Assembly: GCA_049972525.1 (NCBI GenBank)
Contig: JBMFKI010000012.1
Coordinates: 1-47,901, forward strand
Origin: JAVZLQ01 sp049972525
GTDB lineage: Archaea; Thermoproteota; Bathyarchaeia; Bathyarchaeales; Bathycorpusculaceae
Direction of reading: 5' to 3'
DNA: 47,901 nucleotides
In this document: piece after piece, positions 23,903-31,573 of the stretch
How positions within the stretch are numbered: the stretch's first letter is position 1
Layout: every line of letters begins with the position of its first letter
Position numbers and translations under genes: made by a program
Notes under the pieces: generated by a model
What the model was told of the DNA's origin: nothing
The model's database searches: none
Seen by the model: the letters and a program-made list of their open reading frames with translations, nothing else

Positions 23903-24925
23903 TTACGTTAAAAGCCTTACCATATATAATGAAGCACTCTTGTAAAGTATTTTTTCATCTTCACGGATCCCTTCTTTGTAAAAGTTCAAATCCACAGTTA
24001 AACATCTTTTTTCATGAAATTTAAGCACACGCGGTATTCTGACTTTAAGTATGTTAGTTAATAAGTTTTCAATGCTCTTTTGATTCAACACTTTAGTTAG
24101 TGCATGTTTCGTGCAAAGTTTTTCTACGACGAGAAATGCTAAAGTTGCGTATGCAACTCCACCTATGATGTCAACTACGTAATGTTCTCCAAGATAAACT
24201 GCGCTGAACCAGATTGACGTTGGAAATAAGAGAATTGGCAACGCCTTTTTTCTCCAAATTTTAAAGGTGTAAAGTGAAATCAACCATGGATACGCCGCGT
24301 GAAGGCTTGGAAACGCTGCGAAAAGGTTAGGCTGAATATAATCAAAAACTGTTTTGTATATGGGAACACCTAAGTTATTGTCAACTTGAAAAATGATTCT
24401 AGTGGCTTTAACTCCGAACCATGGAGGTGCAACTGGGTAAACTAAAAACGTTATTAAAGCACTGTATGTGCAAACCATAAACGCAAGAGTGTATTTTGAA
24501 TACTCGCTTGATTTGTACTTCCATAGTACGAAAGCAAAAATTGTTGGGGCTATAAAATGCAAAGAATAAAAAGCAACTCCTAAATAGTCAAGGGCCGGTG
24601 CTCTGTAGAGGTGTTGAAGTGAAAGTGTTGGGACAACTCCGAACAATTTTAGGTCAGCCATTATGGGTTCTTCAATATGCACTGCTCGAGGTATGCTGCC
24701 TACAAATCTGTTTAACGTTTCATAAGAAAGAAAAAGGGCTGCGAACGGAAACCAGTCTTTTACAAAACGTCGACTACACTTGTTATACATCGCATAAATG
24801 AGAAGGCATAAGAACATAAACTCAGGTCCTGGGAAAATGTCATACGTCAAGTAAAAGAAGCATAGAATCAATGCGAATGTGGCTGGAAATATGAGTTCAT
24901 GGCTACTTTTAGATCCATAAGCCAT
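23903..24925 (-). CDS. PAP2-family membrane phosphatase, inositol-phosphorylceramide-synthase-like
   Basis: A 340-residue membrane protein with about six hydrophobic segments in residues 10-260, then a cytoplasmic basic tail of 70 residues. The PAP2 catalytic motifs are FPSLHAAYPWL (C2) and YLGEHYVVDIIGG (C3), giving two histidines and an aspartate; the loop YPVAPPWFG is typical of the Aur1/inositolphosphotransferase-like branch. It could move a phosphorylated head group between lipids or dephosphorylate a lipid. The substrate is unknown. The long C-terminal tail is unusual. It is separated by 200 bases from the divergent RNA phosphodiesterase gene. Confidence 0.85.
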   Translation of the reverse strand: MAYGSKSSHELIFPATFALILCFFYLTYDIFPGPEFMFLCLLIYAMYNKCSRRFVKDWFPFAALFLSYETLNRFVGSIPRAVHIEEPIMADLKLFGVVPTLSLQHLYRAPALDYLGVAFYSLHFIAPTIFAFVLWKYKSSEYSKYTLAFMVCTYSALITFLVYPVAPPWFGVKATRIIFQVDNNLGVPIYKTVFDYIQPNLFAAFPSLHAAYPWLISLYTFKIWRKKALPILLFPTSIWFSAVYLGEHYVVDIIGGVAYATLAFLVVEKLCTKHALTKVLNQKSIENLLTNILKVRIPRVLKFHEKRCLTVDLNFYKEGIREDEKILYKSASLYMVRLLT

Positions 24926-25126
24926 TTTCCCATCATCTTTGAGCTTTTTACATTTTTGTAATTTTGTTTTTAAATTTTTCCATTATGCGTTAGTTTTTAA
25001 AAATATGCGTCTGTATTTGCGTATATGCTTTTCATAAGTGCATATCGCACCCTTTTCATGAAATAGCTGAAAATGGTTAAAAGCATTTATTGGAAAAGCC
25101 TATATGGAGTATACGAAGGAATGGTG

Positions 25127-25696
25127 ATGCCTGAAGCAATCAGGAGTTTTATAGCCTTTGACATAGAAGATGAATCGATCTTGAAGAGAATTGGCGACGT
25201 GCAGAATCTTCTGCTGAAAACTGGTGCGGACTTAAAGATTGTTGAACCAAAGAATATACATATCACGATAAGGTTTCTTGGAAACATAACAAGCAGCATG
25301 GTTGAAAAAATAGGAGTGGAACTGAAAAGAGTGCAGTTTACACCATTCGACGTTAAAATAAACGGAATCGGTGCTTTTCCAGACCTGCATTATCCACGTG
25401 TACTATGGGCTGGAATAACAGAAGGCGCAACTCAACTAAAAGAAATTTTCAGCCAGATTGAACCACGCTTACGCAGTTTAGGGTTTACACCAGACCCGAA
25501 AGGATTTAGTCCACACCTAACAATTGCAAGGGTCAAATCTGGAAAGAACAAGTCTGAACTTGTAAAGTGCGTAAGCCAAAACGTCAATTATGAGTTTGGA
25601 ATTGTAAGAGCTGCATGTTTGAGACTGAAAAGAAGCGACCTAACACCAAAAGGACCAGTATATTCAACTCTGAAGGAACATTGTCCACAAAGATAG
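25127..25696 (+). CDS. thpR: RNA 2',3'-cyclic phosphodiesterase (2H family)
   Basis: About 189 residues of the LigT/ThpR 2H phosphoesterase family. The two HxT/S motifs that define the active site are HITIRF and HLTIAR. The family hydrolyses 2',3'-cyclic phosphate RNA ends and can join tRNA halves in reverse. The frame extends 18 codons upstream, but the standard start RSFIAFDIED is reached from the ATG at 25127. The gene lies 23 bases upstream of cca and is probably cotranscribed, a common archaeal pairing. Confidence 0.88.
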   Translation: MPEAIRSFIAFDIEDESILKRIGDVQNLLLKTGADLKIVEPKNIHITIRFLGNITSSMVEKIGVELKRVQFTPFDVKINGIGAFPDLHYPRVLWAGITEGATQLKEIFSQIEPRLRSLGFTPDPKGFSPHLTIARVKSGKNKSELVKCVSQNVNYEFGIVRAACLRLKRSDLTPKGPVYSTLKEHCPQR

Positions 25697-25719
25697 TTAA
25701 ATGGAAAAAGGGCTAACTT

Positions 25720-27144
25720 ATGCGAGAAGAAATCGAAAAAATCTGCGATATGGTTTTGAGGCGGATTACGCCCAAAAAGGAAGAACGCGAAAAAATTGAG
25801 GCCTTAGCAAAAAAGTTAGAAGAAAAACTTGCTTCTACATGCGAATTCTTCGACGTAAAAGCCAAAGTGCGCCTTGAGGGATCTGTTGCAAAGGATACTT
25901 GGCTCAGCGAAGAACCAGACATAGATATCTTCATGCGCGTCCCATCCTCTATTCCAAGAAAATCCTTAGGCGAAGTATGTCTAAAAGTTGCCAGAAAGGC
26001 AACGGAAGGCGCAGAGCAAATTGAAAGGTTCGCTGAACACCCATACCTTGAGGCTATAATTGAAGGTATCAGAGTTAACATTGTCCCATGTTATGACGTT
26101 AAGCGAGGTGAGTGGTTAAGCGCAACAGATAGAACACCCTATCATACTGATTACGTTAAAAAACATTTAACCGTGAAGATGCGGGATGAAGTGCGCCTGT
26201 TAAAGAGGTTCATGAAGGGGATAGGCGTATACGGAGCGGAAATAAAAATTGGCGGTTTTAGCGGTTACCTTTGCGAGCTTCTAATTTTGCACTACAAAAC
26301 CTTTCTAAATGTCATTAAAGCCTTCGCGGAAACAAAGCAGAGGATCGTCATAGACATTGAAAACTACTACAAAGGAAGACGAGAGGAACTTGCACTTTTG
26401 TTCCCAGAGCCAATAGTAATGGTAGACCCAGTTGACAAGGGAAGAAACGTAGCCTCAGCGGTGCAACCGCTAAGGCTCTACACTTTAATAGCAGCTTCAA
26501 GGAGCTTTCTAAAAAATCCAAATCTGAGCTTCTTTTACCCGCTGGAAAAACATGCTCTCACTTTAAAAGAACTTAAGGAAGAGTTCAAAAAACGCGGATC
26601 TGCAATAATCCTCTTAGCATTTAAAAAAGTCGATGCTGTTCCAGATATCCTATGGGGGCAACTCTACAAATCACAACGTTCATTAAGCAAGCTTCTACAG
26701 CTAAACGACTTTAAAGTTCTGCGGCAAGCCTCATGGAGCGATGAGAGAACACTTAACGCATTCATATTTGAGCTTGAGCAAAAAGAGCTACCGCCAATAA
26801 AAAAACATCTTGGACCACCACTTGAAAAAGTTGAAGAATGCGAAAAATTTCTAAAAAAGCATCTTGGAAAATCTGAAACACTTTGTGGACCATATATCGA
26901 GGACGGAAGATGGGTTGTGGAAATCAGGAGAAAATACACGAACGCCGTTTCGCTGCTTGAGGAAAAATTGAAGGACGGAGGAAGAAACGCGGGAATCGCG
27001 GAAGAAATATCTAAAAAAATCCGAGAAGGGCTAAAAATATTCGTTAATGACCAAGTAGCTGAAATATACGAGAAAAACATGGACTTTGCCGTTTTTTTCA
27101 CAGAATTTTTAGCAGGCAAACCGCAGTGGCTAGAAACCGCTTAG
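25720..27144 (+). CDS. cca: CCA-adding enzyme, archaeal class I
   Basis: A 474-residue class I tRNA nucleotidyltransferase that adds CCA to tRNA 3' ends without a template. The catalytic head has LEGSVAKDTWL and the metal-binding EEPDIDIF; VNIVPCYDV supplies the third carboxylate region; then TDRTPYHTDYVKKHL, GFSGYLCELLI and the body and tail domains. Neither tRNA gene in this window encodes CCA, so this enzyme is needed. Length is typical (about 450). It follows thpR by 23 bases and overlaps the end of a broken uppP on the other strand by 15 bases. Confidence 0.94.
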   Translation: MREEIEKICDMVLRRITPKKEEREKIEALAKKLEEKLASTCEFFDVKAKVRLEGSVAKDTWLSEEPDIDIFMRVPSSIPRKSLGEVCLKVARKATEGAEQIERFAEHPYLEAIIEGIRVNIVPCYDVKRGEWLSATDRTPYHTDYVKKHLTVKMRDEVRLLKRFMKGIGVYGAEIKIGGFSGYLCELLILHYKTFLNVIKAFAETKQRIVIDIENYYKGRREELALLFPEPIVMVDPVDKGRNVASAVQPLRLYTLIAASRSFLKNPNLSFFYPLEKHALTLKELKEEFKKRGSAIILLAFKKVDAVPDILWGQLYKSQRSLSKLLQLNDFKVLRQASWSDERTLNAFIFELEQKELPPIKKHLGPPLEKVEECEKFLKKHLGKSETLCGPYIEDGRWVVEIRRKYTNAVSLLEEKLKDGGRNAGIAEEISKKIREGLKIFVNDQVAEIYEKNMDFAVFFTEFLAGKPQWLETA

Positions 27145-27814
27145 ACTAAGTGCAATTACTAAGGCGCCAATAAACCAGCAGTAAACTGCAAAAAGGTGAA
27201 ATTTTCCAAAAGCCAGAATCTTCCACAGTATCTTTAATGCGAAATAACTGACAACCATAGCTACAAATGCGCCCACAAAAATTTCTGTTAAACCCAAACC
27301 CGCAGATTTTCAAGGCATCGTATTCTGTGCAAAACGTGTAGCCTATCGCGCCAACAACCGCTGGAATTGAAAGCAGAAAGGAGAATTTGAAGGCTTTCTC
27401 ACGTTTTAAGCCTAAAAGAAGAGCTGCTGCAATTGTCAGTCCACTCCTTGAAAGCCCGGGGATTATGGCTGCGCCTTCTGCCGCACCAACAATTATCCCG
27501 TCAAAAAGCCTATTTCGTCAGTTTTCTCTCTTCCCATTTTTGAGAGGTATAGGAACGTTCCACATACGATAAAGGCAAGATTCTGCGCCATCTGCTCGCT
27601 TACATTTTCAAGGGGAAGTCCAATTGCTGCTGCGGGAACACTGCCAACGATTATTAGTGGTATCAGCTTTCCATTCTCTGTTTTGAAGTCTAGCTTTGCA
27701 AGTGCTGATAATATGTCTCTGATTTCTCTCCTAAAGAAGAATATAACCACAATTAGTGTTCCGATGTGAAGGGCAAATTATCCTGAGAATTATGGTTTTT
27801 ATTAGCTGCTCCAT
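27130..27814 (-). pseudogene. uppP: Broken undecaprenyl-diphosphate phosphatase-like gene
   Basis: Pieces of a UppP/BacA membrane phosphatase lie in different frames. From the ATG at 27814 comes MEQLIKTIILRII, then the central loop with its catalytic segment is missing; LHIGTLIVVIFFFRREI to about 27515 is in a second frame; GIIVGAAEGAAIIPGLSRSG and FKFSFLLSIPAVVGAIGY return to the first frame until about 27306; GLTEIFVGAFVAMVVSYFALK is again in the second. There are three frame changes and an N-terminal deletion of about 30 residues. UppP-like enzymes recycle polyprenyl carriers; this copy cannot be functional as read. Confidence 0.86.
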
Positions 27815-27907
27815 TTCCAGCAAATGTTTTCACCATGCTTTCCCTTCATTATTCTAGGTTAGGTTTAAAAGGTTAACCAATCAACTGTTAAATGTTGGTG
27901 CTGTCGC

Positions 27908-28447
27908 ATGAGCGACTATCCATTTGGTAGTCTTGAAGATCGCGAAGCGCTTTTAAAGATGCCCATTGAAAAACTCTTGGATCTGTTTTTCCTCCAAATA
28001 CGCAACTTGTGGAGAGTTGATGGACTATACTTTTTGGGTATAGAGAAAAGGTTTGGAACTGACGCCTCTACGGAAATTGACGCTGAAGTTTGGGAGGTTA
28101 TGGCTCAGATTGAAGCGAAGAGTTTGAAGAGAACCTTCAACGTTGGCGAAAGTCCAAGCATACAGGAAATCATGAATCTCCTGCGATTGTCAAGTTGGGC
28201 TTTAGACCAGCCATTTAAGACCATTGAGGTTAGCGAAAAACGGGCTGTTTTAAGTATTAACAGGTGTAGAACTCAAGAGGCTCGTTTAAGTAAAGGTTTA
28301 CGCGAGTTTCCATGTAAGAAAGTGCGTTTCGGCTATCTCAGAAAGTTTGCAGAGACTTTAAACTCTAGTGTAAAAGTAAACTGCCTCGTTTGTCCGCCGG
28401 ATCCTCATCCAAAAGATTTGTGGTGTAGATGGGAATTTACAACGTAG
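27908..28447 (+). CDS. DUF6125-like cytosolic protein
   Basis: A 179-residue protein with LWRVDGLYFLGIEKRFGTDASTEIDAEVW near the N-terminus, the hallmark of an uncharacterised family common in anaerobic archaea and bacteria (often DUF6125). The C-terminal part carries several cysteines (CKKVRFGYL, NCLVCPPDPHP, WCRWEF), which may bind metal. It has no membrane segment. In related genomes such genes occur as paralogues; its activity is unknown. The final WCRWEFT is echoed by a 10-codon fragment, FEWEFT, at about 31327-31347, possibly the tail of a lost paralogue. Confidence 0.78.
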   Translation: MSDYPFGSLEDREALLKMPIEKLLDLFFLQIRNLWRVDGLYFLGIEKRFGTDASTEIDAEVWEVMAQIEAKSLKRTFNVGESPSIQEIMNLLRLSSWALDQPFKTIEVSEKRAVLSINRCRTQEARLSKGLREFPCKKVRFGYLRKFAETLNSSVKVNCLVCPPDPHPKDLWCRWEFTT

Positions 28448-28476
28448 TTTTTCGTATTTACACCATATCTTTTCCA

Positions 28477-29040
28477 TTATTTCCGCTTCCTGAACAGCAT
28501 CGTATCGTTGTGTGTGCAGACATATTCAAACCCTGCTTCTACAAGCTTCCTTGCTTCTCCAATATTGTGCGCCACTGCTGAATGGTATTCGTTTCCTTCA
28601 AAGTTTACAAGTTGAGTGTATATTAGTGTGGTTTCTATGTTTCGGTGTCCAAGCAATTGCATAACGTGGGAGTAGGTCTTTGGTTTTGTGGTATTCCATT
28701 GTAGTGCGCCAATGGCGAAAAGTGTGGAAACTTATTCTTAGAAGCCTTGGGTTTTGCAGTTTATGAGCTAGACGCTTTCTGATCTGTGTAAAGTGGGTTT
28801 CTAAGCCTTTGTAGGTTGCTTTGCCAAACACTTTTTCGTTGGTCATGTCCAGCCTTTTCAGCATACTTACAAGCTTTTCAGATATCTTGAAGGTTCGCGG
28901 TTTTCCACTTTTCTCTGTGTCATTCACGTAAATTATATTATGCTCGAAGTCAAAGTCCTTCCATTCAAGCGCGCGCTAGAAAATAGCCGGAGCCAACGCG
29001 CAACCCATGGAAAAAGCCTAGCAACCCAAAACGCCAAGCC
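28477..29040 (-). pseudogene. Broken tyrosine recombinase (integrase remnant)
   Basis: The C-terminal half of an integrase in at least three frames. Around 28977-29035 a frame reads HGLRVG, the first-arginine motif; then RALEWKDFDFEHNIIYV, KSGKPRTFKISEKLVSML and ISFHTFRHWRTT follow in another frame after an in-frame stop; and MQLLGHRNIETTLIYTQL in a third supplies the last His and the catalytic Tyr region. The N-terminal DNA-binding domain is gone. Unlike the integrase at 286-1254 this copy kept the canonical GLR arginine. It probably marks the edge of a former mobile element whose small genes lie at 29264-30654. Confidence 0.85.
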
Positions 29041-29126
29041 CTCATATGAGACGTGCCCACCATATTCTGTTAGACATTATGAAAGTATAGTTTACTGTAA
29101 AAATATCTCTTAACAGCCCAAAACGA

Positions 29127-29239
29127 TTCACACGTGTGAAGTTGTTTTGTTCAACAAAAATACAGTTTTGCAAAAGCCTTTAATGATTAAGCCCATTAAA
29201 GGCTTAAGTCGAAAAAATGAGAGAACATTACGTAATGTT
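29127..29239. repeat. Cluster of three palindromes
   Basis: Within 113 bases: a perfect 14-bp palindrome TTCACACGTGTGAA (29127-29140); a perfect inverted repeat AAGCCTTTAATG / CATTAAAGGCTT with an 8-base spacer (29174-29205); and a perfect 16-bp palindrome AACATTACGTAATGTT (29224-29239). They lie upstream of the broken integrase and downstream of the winged-helix gene, both on the minus strand. Possible roles are operators, a replication or recombination region of the former element, or terminators. Confidence 0.6.
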
Positions 29240-29263
29240 TCTCCTTCTGACAGACATAAAATG

Positions 29264-29608
29264 TTAACCCTTTTTCCAACTTTTTGGATATAAAGCCCTA
29301 CGTGGATTAGCCCACATAACGTTATCAGGGCTTAAGCTTAAGCCCTTAGATGTTAAACGATAAAACGTTTTATAACCAATTTTAGCTTTCTCCTTCCTTG
29401 CAGGCTCAATTAAACCTAACTTTGTAAGCCACCAAAAATAATTTTTAATGTTTTGATAGGATTCCTCAGCCCTGAAATGTTTAAGCAAAGAATATATTGT
29501 GTAGGGGTTTACCTCACCATACTTTTCAATATAGCCTTTAATGTAACTTCCTAGGGGAAACAAGCAGCTATCTTGTTGTCTTTCCAAGACCTTCAAGACC
29601 TTCAGCAA
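29264..29608 (-). CDS. Probable winged-helix protein of a mobile-element remnant
   Basis: 114 residues, not recognised by name. The middle (TIYSLLKHFRAEESYQNIKNYFWWLTKLGLIEPAR followed by YKTFYRLTSKG) has the layout of a winged helix with recognition helix and wing. The C-terminus NPRRALYPKSW is a motif I associate with archaeal element proteins. It is the last of a tightly packed minus-strand set running from 30654. It may be a transcription or replication regulator of the element; no catalytic motif is seen. Confidence 0.58.
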   Translation of the reverse strand: MLKVLKVLERQQDSCLFPLGSYIKGYIEKYGEVNPYTIYSLLKHFRAEESYQNIKNYFWWLTKLGLIEPARKEKAKIGYKTFYRLTSKGLSLSPDNVMWANPRRALYPKSWKKG

Positions 29609-29623
29609 GAAACTTCAAGACTT

Positions 29624-29812
29624 CTAGGAAGACTCGTACTGGTTACTGTGGCCTGGACAAGGGGCAAAGTTGCCATGTAAAACACAATAGTTGCCAATGT
29701 AATAGTGTCTTGTTTCTTCCTCGAAAGCATACTGAAGGATTTTGGGCTGTTCTTTGGGCTGTTCTTGGGCTTGCTGCTGAGTTTTTTGCCTTTGTCGAAT
29801 TATGGTTAGCAA
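29624..29812 (-). CDS. Small Gln-rich protein of the accessory block, start uncertain
   Basis: The listed frame gives 62 residues from a TTG: an N-terminal helix (LTIIRQRQK), a Gln/Pro/Lys repeat (QEQPKEQPK) and a C-terminal part YYIGNYCVLHGNFAPCPGH with two cysteines and two histidines that could bind metal. The frame is open for about 27 codons further upstream (it includes KPSKAKNILDL) with no ATG, GTG or TTG, so the true start may be lost. I do not recognise it. Confidence 0.38.
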   Translation of the reverse strand: MLTIIRQRQKTQQQAQEQPKEQPKILQYAFEEETRHYYIGNYCVLHGNFAPCPGHSNQYESS

Positions 29813-29825
29813 GTCTAAAATGTTT

Positions 29826-30029
29826 TTAGCCTTTGAGGGTTTTGAGTTTGAAGGCGATCCCGCCGCAGAATTTTGATAGGTTTATGCTCACGCATTTAGC
29901 AAATCTCCGCCGATATCCTTCCAGACCTTGTTCGCTTATCAACTATTTTAGGGCTTTCAGTTTTCCTTTTCTTAGACATTTAAGACATTTCCACGCTAAT
30001 TTTTCGCTTTTCAAATTTAAGTTGACCAT
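29826..30029 (-). pseudogene. Small basic CxxC protein gene interrupted by an in-frame TAG
   Basis: From ATG 30029, overlapping the end of the next upstream gene by 50 bases, the frame reads 28 residues including LAWKCLKCLRKGKL. It then meets TAG (29943-29945) and continues for 38 more residues (LISEQGLEGYRRRFAKCV, INLSKFCGGIAFKLK) to a TAA. The two halves together look like one 66-67-residue protein. The TAG is probably a nonsense mutation; re-initiation at the TTG directly after it, or amber readthrough, are alternatives. TAG ends normal genes nearby such as cca, which speaks against routine readthrough. Confidence 0.42.
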
Positions 30030-30255
30030 AAAGGGCTTCAGCTTTAGGCTCCTCTTGTGTCTGTGGCTGCTTTTCCTGAGCCATAGAGGGGGGTGCTTGC
30101 TCTGTTTCAAGCTGAAGCTCTTGACCCGTTAAAGCCTTGAACCTTCGCCTGTGAAGTTCAATCAATCTCTCTCTTAATTGGGCCAAGAGCAGATACTCTT
30201 CCTGATTTGCTGGTTGAGAAAACAGATAAACTTTTTTGGCTTCTTTAGGCTTCAA
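29980..30255 (-). CDS. Uncharacterised charged protein of the accessory block
   Basis: 91 residues from a TTG preceded by AGAGGTG. The N-terminal half is helical (EEYLLLAQLRERLIELHRRRFKALTG); the second half is rich in Gln, Pro and Glu and looks disordered. I recognise no domain. It follows the zinc-ribbon gene by 15 bases and overlaps the next small gene by 50, packing typical of plasmid or provirus genes. It could be a coiled-coil adaptor; that is a guess from composition. Confidence 0.45.
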   Translation of the reverse strand: MKPKEAKKVYLFSQPANQEEYLLLAQLRERLIELHRRRFKALTGQELQLETEQAPPSMAQEKQPQTQEEPKAEALYGQLKFEKRKISVEMS

Positions 30256-30270
30256 GATTGAACACCTCTT

Positions 30271-30654
30271 TTATTCTATGCTTATGCGTGTTCGTTTTTT
30301 AATCATCTCTCTTTTCTGTTTGATTTCCTTAATTATTGAATCGCATGCTTCATTAAAGCTCATGCCTTGAGCTATTCTTTGCCTTACAACTGGAACAATG
30401 TCTCCGTGGATCTTGCTTATTAAAGCTATTTTTCGAGCTGGAGTTAATGTTATGCCTTCGCTTGCCAAAACAGAAACAACAATATCGTATAATGGAATAG
30501 CTCCTAAAAGCGTGTCTTTCATTTTTTGGAGTGAAGCTTCTTCTATGTCTAGAAGTTCCTCTTCTGGATAAATATTGTGAGTCCAACATTGGCTACATTG
30601 TCTAGGGTTTAAAGCGTAAAAACGACGTCCACATTTAAGGCAAATCCACCACAC
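30271..30654 (-). CDS. Zinc-ribbon protein of the accessory block
   Basis: 127 residues. CLKCGRRFYALNPRQCSQC at the N-terminus is a four-cysteine zinc ribbon. The rest is helical (KMKDTLLGAIPLYDIVVSVLASEG and KIALISKIHGDIVPVVRQRIAQG) with a basic end. It is the promoter-proximal gene of the minus-strand run 30654-29264. Such ribbons in archaeal elements often belong to DNA-binding regulators, but no function can be assigned. Its start lies 24 bases from a GCGCGCGC tract and about 130 bases from the divergent toxin-antitoxin pair. Confidence 0.62.
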   Translation of the reverse strand: MWWICLKCGRRFYALNPRQCSQCWTHNIYPEEELLDIEEASLQKMKDTLLGAIPLYDIVVSVLASEGITLTPARKIALISKIHGDIVPVVRQRIAQGMSFNEACDSIIKEIKQKREMIKKRTRISIE

Positions 30655-30787
30655 TTACCCCACAAATTTTATAAACTGCGCGCGCTGTTAACGGAACATT
30701 TCAGATAAGCAGATGATGAAAAATTGCGTTATAGCGTTAACGGTTTGTAAAAAGTAAGTGTTATATGGATGTTTTTCTATTTCATAG

Positions 30788-30976
30788 TTGTCGGGTGGTT
30801 TTTTGGGCGAGACAGTTTTGGAGAAGGTTGAAGAAATCGGGAGGAAGCTTGATGAGTTAAGGGATTTTCTTGAAGATGTTTTCTTAACTACTGAGGAGTG
30901 CATTTTATTGAAAGAGGCTGATGAAATCGTTAAGAACAAACGCTTTAGCGAGTTGAAATCCCTCGATGAAGTTTAG
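30788..30976 (+). CDS. Probable RelB-type antitoxin
   Basis: 62 residues encoded directly upstream of relE, overlapping it by 11 bases. It is acidic and helical: VLEKVEEIGRKLDELRDFLEDVFLTTEECILLKEADE reads as a coiled-coil antitoxin, and the C-terminus FSELKSLDEV is a typical toxin-binding tail. The listed start is a TTG; a TATA-like GTTATATGG about 25 bases upstream supports a leaderless start at 30788 or the in-frame TTG at 30803. Antitoxin identity rests mainly on the position and the tail. Confidence 0.62.
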   Translation: MSGGFLGETVLEKVEEIGRKLDELRDFLEDVFLTTEECILLKEADEIVKNKRFSELKSLDEV

Positions 30977-31226
30977 GGTTCTCCTCCATAAAAGGGCAGA
31001 CGAGTTTTTAAAGGGGCTTAGGCTTGAAGACAAGCAACGAATAGTTGATAAGCTTAAACAGCTTGAGGATTTTCCAGCGGTTAGGCTTGACATAGTTAAA
31101 ATTGCAGGTGAAGCAAACACGTTCAGACTACGCGTAGGAAATTATAGGGCGCTATTCAAAGTTTACGAACAAGAAAAAATAATAGTAGTTGCAAAAATAG
31201 ACATTAGAAAAAGGATTTACCGATAA
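30966..31226 (+). CDS. relE: RelE/ParE-type toxin
   Basis: An 86-residue RelE-superfamily protein: FRVLLHKRADEFLKGL at the N-terminus, a two-helix segment (DKQRIVDKLKQLEDFP), then the beta-sheet LRVGNYRALFKVYEQEKIIVVAKIDIRKRIYR with the conserved R-x-G-x-Y-R and terminal arginine/tyrosine. Archaeal RelE cuts mRNA on the ribosome. It overlaps its antitoxin gene by 11 bases and is followed by copy B of the 30-bp repeat. All usual residues are present. Confidence 0.87.
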   Translation: MKFRVLLHKRADEFLKGLRLEDKQRIVDKLKQLEDFPAVRLDIVKIAGEANTFRLRVGNYRALFKVYEQEKIIVVAKIDIRKRIYR

Positions 31227-31573
31227 AACCATCCTAAATTAAGACTTGTCTTCTTAAAAGATTTTGAGCGTTTAAATTCACACGAAACAGAAAAAGGGGG
31301 AGTTTGCGGGAGAATTCTTCATGAAAGCGTTTGAATGGGAATTTACACTATAGAGCTGCCAATTTTCATGTGGTTTGCCACACTGCAATCTTTAAGAAAA
31401 TCGAAAGTGATGAGGCGTCTTTCCAATTTTGTTGCGCCGCTTCTGGTGACTTAAGCTATCGATGTTTTGTTTTATTCGTAATTACCACCAAGAAGGCGGT
31501 GCAGTTTACTATTTTAGAGTTTACACTATTGAAAAATGTGGGGTGAAAAGCTTTAACGAAGTTTTAGCGTAAC
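31227..31573. other. Intergenic stretch with repeat copy B and two coding-like fragments
   Basis: Besides the repeat at 31285-31314 this stretch has two short pieces on the plus strand. At 31321-31347 a ten-codon frame ends FEWEFT, resembling the C-terminus of the DUF6125-like protein. At 31462-31572 a 36-codon frame reads YHQEGGAVYYFRVYTIEKCG, which looks like protein but has no recognisable domain or ribosome binding site. Both are probably remnants. Confidence 0.35.
31285..31314 (+). repeat. Copy B of a 30-bp dispersed direct repeat
   Basis: It differs from copy A (1309-1338) at a single base (T for C at the 20th position) and has the same orientation. It lies 58 bases after the relE stop. 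The similarity ends sharply on both sides apart from a shared CACG just upstream. See copy A for possible roles. Confidence 0.6.

Noticed and set aside
1309..31314. One 30-kb integrated element bounded by the two 30-bp repeats
   Set aside because: The interval is full of intact core genes (nrdRDG, ribosomal proteins, RNase P, hmgA, cca), so it is not a mobile element.
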